Origin: a virus
Virus record (IMG/VR): IMGVR_UViG_3300025769_012879
Coordinates: 1-64,000 of that record
DNA length: 64,000 bases
Reading direction: 5' to 3' (one strand)
Below are positions 1 through 5,428 of the stretch, one piece after another. The translations under genes and the position numbers were made by a program. The notes beneath the pieces are model-generated. The model was not told the origin of the DNA. It searched no databases and saw only the letters and a list, made by a program, of their open reading frames with translations. Position 1 is the stretch's first letter, and every line of letters begins with the position of its first letter.

Positions 1-2
1 CA

Positions 3-164
3 CAGGCAAAAGAGTTGATTCCGCAAGTCCCCGATTTCAAACCGGATTTCGTCAAGTCGCTAAATGAGCGGATTGATTCAGGAATCCCACTGACGCCTAA
101 ACAGTTCAAATCATTGAAGAAAGTCGTCTGGTACTTGAAGAAACAGACCGAGCAAAACCACTAA
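3..164 (+). CDS. C-terminal fragment of an unknown protein
   Basis: An open frame enters from the left edge and stops at TAA 162-164, leaving 53 residues. The visible tail is lysine-rich and ends in a predicted helix (LKKVVWYLKKQTEQ). It contains 'LTPKQFKSLKKV', a pattern common in short phage proteins, but no family can be assigned. The next gene starts 17 nt downstream behind a strong AGGGGG ribosome-binding site, so both probably lie in one transcript. Confidence 0.55.
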   Translation, partial: QAKELIPQVPDFKPDFVKSLNERIDSGIPLTPKQFKSLKKVVWYLKKQTEQNH

Positions 165-181
165 TCATTTCAGGGGGTTAC

Positions 182-343
182 ATGACCATTCAGATTTCTA
201 ATGATATAGCACAACTTATTGTTATTGCTACGTTTTCTTTGCTTCTAGTGAAAGTCGTTTTATCTTCACTAGTTACAAGGAAACCCGCGAGACGGAAAAC
301 CACAAGAAAATCAACGAGTTCAAGCAATGGGAAAGAAACGTAA
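182..343 (+). CDS. Small single-pass membrane protein
   Basis: 53 aa. ATG 182 follows AGGGGGTTAC, a clear Shine-Dalgarno. Residues about 9-31 (IAQLIVIATFSLLLVKVV) form one hydrophobic helix, followed by a short, strongly basic tail rich in R, K, T and S. That gives an N-out/C-in topology by the positive-inside rule. No family is recognised. It overlaps the next gene by 17 nt in another frame. It is one of a string of tiny genes at this end of the window, as is usual for early phage accessory genes. Confidence 0.55.
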   Translation: MTIQISNDIAQLIVIATFSLLLVKVVLSSLVTRKPARRKTTRKSTSSSNGKET

Positions 344-479
344 GAAAAACAAGAAGTTACACAAGCACAGAAACCCCTACGCTCTAAGTCTTTGTTTTCA
401 CAAAGGAAAAGGGCATCACGGCGATAAACGCAAGAAAAACAATAAGTTAGCGTGTCGCAAAAAAGTTCAAGAAGATTGA
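327..479 (+). CDS. Small very basic Cys/His protein
   Basis: 50 aa. ATG 327 lies inside the end of the preceding gene, with a weak GA-rich upstream site. About a third of the residues are Lys or Arg. Cysteines 23 and 43 and several histidines (HKGKGHHGDK) could make a small zinc site. Charge suggests nucleic-acid binding, but this is only inference. It ends 10 nt before the next start, consistent with a polycistronic unit. Confidence 0.45.
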   Translation: MGKKRKKNKKLHKHRNPYALSLCFHKGKGHHGDKRKKNNKLACRKKVQED

Positions 480-489
480 GAGGTTACAG

Positions 490-693
490 ATGGAAGATTG
501 GTCGCGAGAAGATTTAGTTAATGAAATCAACTGGTTACGGGATGTGTCGGATAGGCGATTCAAGCGCAGTCAAGAAATGCGTAATCATATCCAGTACTTA
601 GAGCAGACGGCACGGGCAAGACTCGACACCATCGGCATAATGACTAAGGAAATCAATAGGTTACGAGAGTCTCTTGAGAAAACTCAACGATAA
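490..693 (+). CDS. Hypothetical helical protein, 67 aa
   Basis: ATG 490 follows GAGAGG. The protein is charged and almost wholly alpha-helical, with heptad-like spacing of L, I and R in its second half (ARLDTIGIMTKEINRLRESL), so a short coiled coil is likely. No catalytic motif is visible and no family is recognised. It sits in the run of tiny plus-strand genes at 0.2-1.5 kb. Confidence 0.55.
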   Translation: MEDWSREDLVNEINWLRDVSDRRFKRSQEMRNHIQYLEQTARARLDTIGIMTKEINRLRESLEKTQR

Positions 694-707
694 CAGGAGG
701 TTGAAGC

Positions 708-905
708 ATGACAGATAACCAGTGGGAATCAAACGAGATTTCAATGTGGGTCAATAATGATGAATCATTACACCAACTTGCACAACGAAGTGAGTCGTCT
801 AACGATTTCTTCGATGTGCTTGAAATGATTGGGGTTTCTCATCTTGGAGGTATCAAGATAACCCCTTGGAATGTAAGGGAAAGTTGGGAGGACGCAAATG
901 ACTAA
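708..905 (+). CDS. Hypothetical acidic protein, 65 aa
   Basis: ATG 708 follows an excellent AGGAGG site. The protein is acidic, with many Asn, Ser and Trp residues. It contains no membrane segment and no motif I recognise. It overlaps the next gene by 8 nt (ATGACTAA), which suggests translational coupling. Confidence 0.55.
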   Translation: MTDNQWESNEISMWVNNDESLHQLAQRSESSNDFFDVLEMIGVSHLGGIKITPWNVRESWEDAND

Positions 906-1206
906 TGATTTCGACCAGTTAACACACGCAGAGATGCGAGCGGTCTACAAGCAAAACCTTAAAGATTTTGAGAGGTTACAGCGCAAGACGCAAGTGCTTG
1001 AAATCCTTAATGAAATGGATGTACCGGACATGAGGAAAGACCTCAATAAAATCGGTAACTTACGTTGGTTGCAGCGTAACTTATTGATTCGAAACGGGAA
1101 TCATCCGAAGGCAGTGGAAGTAGTTGAAACCATTGCCAAAATGGCGAGAGAGAAAAATAAACAAAATCAACAGGTTATGAAACTACCTGTTATTTCGGAG
1201 GGTTAG
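898..1206 (+). CDS. Hypothetical helical protein, 102 aa
   Basis: ATG 898 sits within the end of the previous gene, preceded by GGGAGG. The product is soluble, mostly helical and charged, with a leucine-rich core (LQRKTQVLEILNEMDV). It has no recognised domain. The next very short gene starts 3 nt after its stop. Confidence 0.55.
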   Translation: MTNDFDQLTHAEMRAVYKQNLKDFERLQRKTQVLEILNEMDVPDMRKDLNKIGNLRWLQRNLLIRNGNHPKAVEVVETIAKMAREKNKQNQQVMKLPVISEG

Positions 1207-1208
1207 AG

Positions 1209-1301
1209 ATGGATGATTTTACAACTAAAGAGAAGTGTATCTTATTGATATTTGAAGGGATTTTTTGGATGTCTTTCCTTAGTGTTGTCGGAGGGTTATA
1301 A
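1209..1301 (+). CDS. 30-residue membrane peptide
   Basis: ATG 1209 is preceded by GGAGGGTTAG. The peptide has a charged N-terminus (MDDFTTKEK) and one hydrophobic stretch (CILLIFEGIFWMSFLSVVGG), so it is probably membrane-inserted. Its TAA overlaps the ATG of the next gene (TAATG, 1299-1303), a classic coupling arrangement. The clear ribosome site and the tight packing support it as real despite its size. Function unknown. Confidence 0.45.
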   Translation: MDDFTTKEKCILLIFEGIFWMSFLSVVGGL

Positions 1302-1483
1302 TGGAAATGATTAAACGTACCGGAATCATTAAGGTTTCTCAGAGTGGAATGGCGCAAGAAATAGTTATGCGTTATCAAGGACTTAGACTACAAAAGGTAG
1401 AAAGTGCTCAGATTCCACTAAGATACAAGAGGAATCATTATGTTAATATTTACAAGGACTTAAAGTCTATTGTAAAGAAATAA
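1301..1483 (+). CDS. Hypothetical basic protein, 60 aa
   Basis: ATG 1301 shares an A with the preceding stop and lies behind GGAGGG. The product is basic (about 10 Lys/Arg in the last 35 residues) and might be a small beta-rich nucleic-acid-binding protein. Nothing in it is diagnostic. It ends the first mini-gene run; about 210 nt of non-coding DNA follow. Confidence 0.5.
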   Translation: MEMIKRTGIIKVSQSGMAQEIVMRYQGLRLQKVESAQIPLRYKRNHYVNIYKDLKSIVKK

Positions 1484-1696
1484 AACAATATTCAGCACTT
1501 ACACTATATTGCCCTATAAACGCAGTAAAGTCGGTAGGTTAGGGTAGGCATAGGGTAAGTCCTTAAAAGCGTGTTATATTAAGGGGTTAAGCGTTTGGTA
1601 AGGTAAGGCGTAAGGGGTTGATATCATAATGATATATAGCACACCCATAATCCCTTAGATTATATAGTGTTATAAAGGCGCTAAGGAAACAAAGGA
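1484..1696. other. Non-coding stretch with short AGGG/GGTTA repeats
   Basis: There is no open frame with a ribosome site here. The stretch is unlike its surroundings. Variants of TAGGGTAGGCATAGGGTAAG and AAGGGGTTA recur about 1530-1615, and related words reappear inside the next gene and in the 1880-2182 gap. A perfect 15-nt inverted repeat lies at 1621-1635. It may be a promoter/operator region for the following small gene; no sigma-70 box could be fixed with confidence. Confidence 0.4.
1621..1635. promoter_or_regulatory. Perfect inverted repeat ATATCAT-a-ATGATAT
   Basis: Two 7-nt arms are separated by one base, 62 nt upstream of the ATG at 1697. The size and symmetry fit an operator for a dimeric repressor or a replication-protein site. 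There is no independent evidence of function, and AT-rich DNA produces such palindromes by chance at some rate. Confidence 0.3.
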
Positions 1697-1879
1697 ATGC
1701 TGCAAGTTATTATAATCATTGCGCTTTTGACTGCCTTATTTGCCTTATCATCCATAGGGTTAGGCATCATTAGGGCACTACTTGGGAAGGGTATAGACCT
1801 TTTCTTTTTTATTATCAAGGGGTTAGTGTGGTTGGTTTGCGTCCTTATTACCATTCCCATTGTTTTGGCGCTATTATAA
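1697..1879 (+). CDS. Small two-helix membrane protein, 60 aa
   Basis: ATG 1697 follows AAGGAAACAAAGGA. Nearly all residues are hydrophobic. Two predicted membrane helices (about 3-27 and 35-58) are linked by a short loop containing GKGIDL. The size suits a holin-like or superinfection-exclusion peptide, but nothing specific shows this. It stands alone between two non-coding stretches, so it probably has its own promoter. Confidence 0.5.
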   Translation: MLQVIIIIALLTALFALSSIGLGIIRALLGKGIDLFFFIIKGLVWLVCVLITIPIVLALL

Positions 1880-2182
1880 GCAACCTAACTACAAGGCGTA
1901 AAAGGGCGATTTTATTTAACTTTCTCTAGAGTGAGATAAAAAAATAAAAACGCCAACTTACGCAACACGTTAAGTTTGCTAACGGGTACCCCTACCCCCC
2001 CGTATCCTATAGCGTTTTGCCGGAATATACTTAACATAATGATAACAGTGTGTTATGATCGCGCTTAGGTACACGAACATATCGCCGGTATTTTTTGGAG
2101 ATTTGGGTTTTATTAGGGGAACTTAGGTATAACTTAGGCAAGTAAAGGGTCTATTTAATATATTAACCCTGGGGAAATACCG
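1880..2182 (+). other. 303-nt non-coding leader with inverted repeats
   Basis: No convincing gene is visible. The region holds a C-run (about 1989-1999), an inverted repeat ATAAC-agtgt-GTTAT (2042-2056), and a possible hairpin AGGGT...ACCCT (2146-2150 with 2166-2170) just before the GGGGA ribosome site. It also holds an 8-nt complementarity between CGGTATTT (2086-2093) and AAATACCG (2175-2182) that would pair the sequence between the ribosome site and the ATG with upstream RNA. This could be a structured 5' leader controlling the gene at 2183. There is no tRNA or known riboswitch signature. Confidence 0.35.
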
Positions 2183-2680
2183 ATGAAAATTACAAAAGAC
2201 TTATTACGCGAAATGATTAAAGAGGAACTCGTTGCTCTTAAAGAGGAAATGGGTCTTAAACCCGACCAATTGACACCCGAACAGCAAGCGCTTAGAAATA
2301 AAAAGGTAATGCAATTTTTAAGCGATCCTGCTGTTCATAAATTACAAAAAAAGTATGGAATATTTTTAAGTAAAGTGCCCTTAGGTGATGACTATAATAG
2401 TTATGATCTGCTTAGTTACTTTGGATTAGATGCTAAAGCAGTCCGTCAAAAGGATGTATCTGATGTAATGCCCAACCTTAAGAAATCAGGTGAAAACCTT
2501 TCAAATAAGGAATATAATAAGGCTCTTTATCAGTACGTTCGCACCAAAAAGATCGTTGATGGAATGAAAAATTCGCCTTTCTATGATCAGGAACTATCTG
2601 ATCTTCGCAAACAGCGTGCTGCTTTGTTAAAAATGCGCGCAAAAGATCCAACCCTTCCCGAACCTCCCCCTATTGGTTAA
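2183..2680 (+). CDS. Hypothetical protein with capsid-targeting-like N-terminus, 165 aa
   Basis: ATG 2183 follows GGGGA. The N-terminus (MKITKDLLREMIKEEL) is an amphipathic helix containing L-R-E (8-10) and I-K-E (12-14). Both fit the (L/I)-x-E recognition pattern of T4-type prohead proteases, and similar leaders occur on other proteins in this window. The rest is soluble, Lys-rich and mostly helical, ending in a Pro-rich tail (PTLPEPPPIG). No enzyme family is recognised. I infer, without proof, an internal head protein. A long hairpin follows the stop. Confidence 0.6.
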   Translation: MKITKDLLREMIKEELVALKEEMGLKPDQLTPEQQALRNKKVMQFLSDPAVHKLQKKYGIFLSKVPLGDDYNSYDLLSYFGLDAKAVRQKDVSDVMPNLKKSGENLSNKEYNKALYQYVRTKKIVDGMKNSPFYDQELSDLRKQRAALLKMRAKDPTLPEPPPIG

Positions 2681-2692
2681 TTGTTTTCTATG

Positions 2693-2726
2693 GTGGGGCG
2701 GCACTCACATTTCTGTGCTGTCTCAC
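2693..2726 (+). terminator. 12-bp hairpin after the 2183-2680 gene
   Basis: GTGGGGCGGCAC (2693-2704) pairs fully with GTGCTGTCTCAC (2715-2726) across a 10-nt loop, using nine Watson-Crick and three G-U pairs. The wobbles make it stable only in plus-strand RNA. It starts 12 nt after the stop and lies between convergent genes, so a terminator or 3' stabiliser is likely. No U-run follows, so it is not a textbook intrinsic terminator. Confidence 0.5.
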
Positions 2727-2794
2727 CTATAGCGTGACCTAACGCAAAAGAGAATATAATCAGGATGATAGTGCATAGATAAAGATCTATTCGT

Positions 2795-3178
2795 TTATAG
2801 GGCATTGTTGTCCTCCTGGGAATGGATAAGGTATTGGATTGCTGCTTCTAAGGATTTTATATTGTCTTTGAAATATCCTAGACCTAAGTTACAGTTATTA
2901 CATAATAAACCTCGGACTTTTCCGGTTGAATGACAATGGTCAACTTTCCAACCTCCAATACCTCGGGGTTCATCTGTCCCGCAAATTTTGCATTTATTAT
3001 TTTGGTTCTCGACCATGCGGTCATATTGGTCTGCGTCTATGCCATATTTGCGAAGTAGTTCTTTAGATTTTAATTCTTTCCTATTGAATTTATTATATAA
3101 TTTGCGTTGATTCTTTCTACGCTCTTTTCGGGCATCATACGCTTTGTCTAAATTTTCGCTATATTTGTTATTCGGCAT
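2795..3178 (-). CDS. Endonuclease VII-like HNH nuclease
   Basis: Recombination endonuclease VII family (T4 gp49 type): cuts branched DNA such as Holliday junctions before packaging. The 127-aa product has a basic N-terminus. It then has the family's zinc/HNH core: C63-x2-C66, V-D-H-C-H (79-83, with the catalytic DH), and C93-x2-C96 in 'LLCNNCN'. I chose ATG 3178; an upstream in-frame TTG at 3199 would add seven residues. No ribosome site is visible for ATG 3178, and a TATAAT box lies just upstream, so leaderless initiation is possible. T4 gp49 is 157 aa, so this is a compact version. It could equally be a free-standing homing-type nuclease. Confidence 0.85.
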   Translation of the reverse strand: MPNNKYSENLDKAYDARKERRKNQRKLYNKFNRKELKSKELLRKYGIDADQYDRMVENQNNKCKICGTDEPRGIGGWKVDHCHSTGKVRGLLCNNCNLGLGYFKDNIKSLEAAIQYLIHSQEDNNAL

Positions 3179-3184
3179 GATTAT

Positions 3185-3212
3185 ATTATACCGAACCAAA
3201 AAATTTTCTTAA
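3185..3212 (-). promoter_or_regulatory. Possible sigma-70-like promoter for the endonuclease VII gene
   Basis: On the minus strand, TTAAGA (3212-3207) and TATAAT (3190-3185) are 16 nt apart. Transcription would begin at or next to the ATG at 3178, implying a leaderless or nearly leaderless mRNA. The -35 box matches the consensus at only four of six positions. Confidence 0.3.
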
Positions 3213-3226
3213 TCCCAAAATCTCGC

Positions 3227-3245
3227 CCCGCAAAAAAATCGCGGG
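3227..3245. other. Hairpin CCCGC-n9-GCGGG
   Basis: A 5-bp GC stem (3227-3231 with 3241-3245) encloses an A-rich loop and is followed by AATATTTTT. It is one of very few GC-rich elements here. It lies in the divergent gap between the endonuclease gene and the gene at 3279. Its form is terminator-like for plus-strand RNA, but no plus-strand gene ends just upstream. It may instead be an operator or a boundary for read-through. Confidence 0.3.
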
Positions 3246-3267
3246 AATATTTTTCCAGATTTTGAAT

Positions 3268-3276
3268 CTATTTATT
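3268..3276 (+). promoter_or_regulatory. CTATTTATT motif, possible late promoter
   Basis: Copy of a recurring TATTTAT word found just upstream of several genes (also 8866, 10967, 44544, and imperfectly at 2151 and 11684). Here it ends only 2 nt before the ATG at 3279, and no ribosome site is visible. It could be the target of the gp55-like sigma factor encoded at 43840. T4's late box is TATAAATA, whose complement contains TATTTATA, so orientation is uncertain. Confidence 0.25.
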
Positions 3277-3278
3277 AC

Positions 3279-4739
3279 ATGGAAAAAATACTAAACGATT
3301 GGCGTTCTTATGTCAATGAACAAACTGAGGGTTTGTCAGATCTTCAAAAGCAGAGAGCATCTGAGTATGTTGCCTCCCTTGTCAAGTTTTTAATAGAGGC
3401 ATCAGAACCAAAACTTAAAGATGTGGTTTTTGAATTGATCACAAACTGGAATAAAAAACAAAGTCGCGGCGAATACGAGGGTCGTACTGACCATGTTATA
3501 CGTTCTAAGGGAAAAGCATTTATTAATAAAGCAGAATCTGCTGCGGACAAACTGCTTCAAACTGTTATTAATTTTGAGAAAAGAAATCAATTACCATCAC
3601 TATTAAATGGTTATAGAAAAATAACTGGATCATCTTTAACCGATGATCTTCAAAAAATTATTATTTTACCAATGTCAGTTGGCAAAAAAATTGAACAAAT
3701 TCTGAAGATTTTTGGTACGACCAAAAAAACACCCGCAGAACTAAAATCAAATAATTTATTTTTTCCCGGTATGCAAATTATTTTAAAACAACTTGCAAAA
3801 AGTTTTCTCAGAGAAGGTGCTCCACTTAATGTAAGAATGCTTGGTTTATACCTTTCTAAATTTAAAGGACCTTTTACAGAAAAAAACTTAACACAATCCG
3901 AAAAAGAATTTATTAAACAAATATGTTTATTTGAGATGAATTCGCGCTGGGTGGAGGATGTGCTGGGTAAAGCGTGGGGCGAGGTATGGGACAATACATT
4001 CTTTGGAGACGACTACTGGGCTAAACCGATTCGTCAGCGTGAAACTCCACAAAGGGATGCTGCGATTGCCGCTTTCAAGCGATCAGAGTCAAGGTCGGAA
4101 AAACAATATAAAAAATTTAAAAAAGGTGAACTTGGTCCAACTGCGATTATGCCAACACCATCAAGTTATGATGGAAACATGAGAGTGTATGGCAAATCAG
4201 GCAAGGCGGGCGATATCGCCACTTTAGAAACAACATCATTTAAAATTGGCGGCAAGGGCAAGAGTTATCGATCCTATACCAAGTATAAAAAACTGTTTTT
4301 TGGCGGTGGAACAACAAATATTGACAAAGGCAAAATTGTCGGTACTGTTGGGGAAGATACGGCAGATGCCCTTGGTACAGCACTGGGGCAATTTATATTT
4401 AAAGTTGACACTAAAAGTAAACAAATTCGTATTTTTGATAACTATGATTTTAATCAGGCAGATCGAGCAATGAACCTTGAAAAAGCTGGGGAGCGTGGTC
4501 AAAAATTTATGTCCACACCTTCAATTGAATTTGCAAAACACACCAAACACGCTTTGAAGAATCTTTTGAAAATTATAAAAAAGAATGAAAAATTTAATCT
4601 TTTTAATTTTATTGAAGATATGTCTACAATGGTTGCAATTGTAACTAAAAATTATAACGGTTACCCAGTTAGAATAACCTTAAAATATGATAACAACCCT
4701 TCAAAAGTTAAACCGGGTCTATGGAAAGGGTTTAGTTAA
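3279..4739 (+). CDS. Hypothetical protein with capsid-targeting-like N-terminus, 486 aa
   Basis: ATG 3279 lies directly after the CTATTTATT motif with no Shine-Dalgarno. The first 15 residues (MEKILNDWRSYVNEQ) closely resemble those of the kinase-like protein at 9258 (MKLILENWRNFLNEQ). Both place V/L-N-E at 12-14 followed by Q15, a candidate prohead-protease cut. Residues 20-230 are helical and Lys-rich; a central region (about 265-350) is Gly/Ser/Lys-rich with beta character. There is no recognised domain, signal peptide or membrane segment. The shared leader suggests an internal head or injected protein; that is inference. Confidence 0.65.
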   Translation: MEKILNDWRSYVNEQTEGLSDLQKQRASEYVASLVKFLIEASEPKLKDVVFELITNWNKKQSRGEYEGRTDHVIRSKGKAFINKAESAADKLLQTVINFEKRNQLPSLLNGYRKITGSSLTDDLQKIIILPMSVGKKIEQILKIFGTTKKTPAELKSNNLFFPGMQIILKQLAKSFLREGAPLNVRMLGLYLSKFKGPFTEKNLTQSEKEFIKQICLFEMNSRWVEDVLGKAWGEVWDNTFFGDDYWAKPIRQRETPQRDAAIAAFKRSESRSEKQYKKFKKGELGPTAIMPTPSSYDGNMRVYGKSGKAGDIATLETTSFKIGGKGKSYRSYTKYKKLFFGGGTTNIDKGKIVGTVGEDTADALGTALGQFIFKVDTKSKQIRIFDNYDFNQADRAMNLEKAGERGQKFMSTPSIEFAKHTKHALKNLLKIIKKNEKFNLFNFIEDMSTMVAIVTKNYNGYPVRITLKYDNNPSKVKPGLWKGFS

Positions 4740-4755
4740 ACTTTATAGATTACTA

Positions 4756-4778
4756 ATTACCCCGTACCTGGAGGTAAT
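4756..4778 (+). promoter_or_regulatory. Hairpin overlapping the ribosome site of the 4784 gene
   Basis: ATTACC (4756-4761) can pair with GGTAAT (4773-4778), with the Shine-Dalgarno TGGAGG (4769-4774) partly in the loop and partly in the 3' arm. Pairing would compete with ribosome binding, as in a translational control hairpin. The stem is only 6 bp, so the effect may be small. Confidence 0.3.
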
Positions 4779-4783
4779 CATTT

Positions 4784-5428
4784 ATGAAAACACATATAAC
4801 TGAATATGAAATGAAACTCGCAAACATTATGTCTGCGATTGAATATGATTTTCCCGACTTTAAAATCGTATCAAAAAAAGACTCTAAACTTATGAGGATC
4901 TTATCAAAGGTCCTCTTTTTTAATAAAAACTTTATGACCCGTTACATCACGGTTATTGGCAATACTGTATATGTCCCATCTAAGCAGTGGGTAAAAGATA
5001 ATCCTTATGCTGCTTTAGAAGTATTTTGTCATGAATGGGTTCACATGAAAGACAATAGAGAGTTAGGACCCTTATTTAAATTCCTGTATTTAACACCACA
5101 AATTTTTTCTTTGATGTCGCTGTTTTCATTGTGGTCTGGCAACCTTTGGTGGTTATTATGCCTTCTCTATCTTCTACCTATGCCCTCACTCGCTCGTTCT
5201 GAACTTGAGATGCGTGGATATGCTGTCAGCATGGCAGTCCGTTGGTGGGTCTTGGAAGAAAAACCTGATTATGAAAGAATCTCAAAATATTTTACTTCGT
5301 CAGCATATTACTGGATGTATCCTGTAAAGTCAGGAGTAATTCAAGATCTTGAAGAAAACTTTGAGAGAATTAAGCGAATGGAACTTCGCCCTCATGAAAA
5401 GCAGATTTTAGAGATTCTCGTTAATTAA
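4784..5428 (+). CDS. Membrane-anchored HExxH metallopeptidase-like protein
   Basis: 214 aa, start ATG 4784 with TGGAGG. The zinc-binding helix is CHEWVH (HExxH at about residues 83-87). It is followed by two hydrophobic segments (about 100-125 and 120-138) and then R-S-E-L-E-M-R-G-Y, whose glutamate can be the third zinc ligand. This order (HExxH, membrane hairpin, distal E) resembles small membrane-associated metalloproteases. The N-terminus (MKTHITEYE) contains I-T-E, another candidate head-protease site. The substrate is unknown. The gene ends in TTAATTAA, shared with the convergent lipoprotein gene. An inactive relative cannot be excluded. Confidence 0.6.
   Translation: MKTHITEYEMKLANIMSAIEYDFPDFKIVSKKDSKLMRILSKVLFFNKNFMTRYITVIGNTVYVPSKQWVKDNPYAALEVFCHEWVHMKDNRELGPLFKFLYLTPQIFSLMSLFSLWSGNLWWLLCLLYLLPMPSLARSELEMRGYAVSMAVRWWVLEEKPDYERISKYFTSSAYYWMYPVKSGVIQDLEENFERIKRMELRPHEKQILEILVN

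Noticed and set aside
1484-2794. tRNA genes in the non-coding gaps
   Set aside because: No stretch shows the T-loop GTTCRA with matching acceptor arms and CCA-side pairing.
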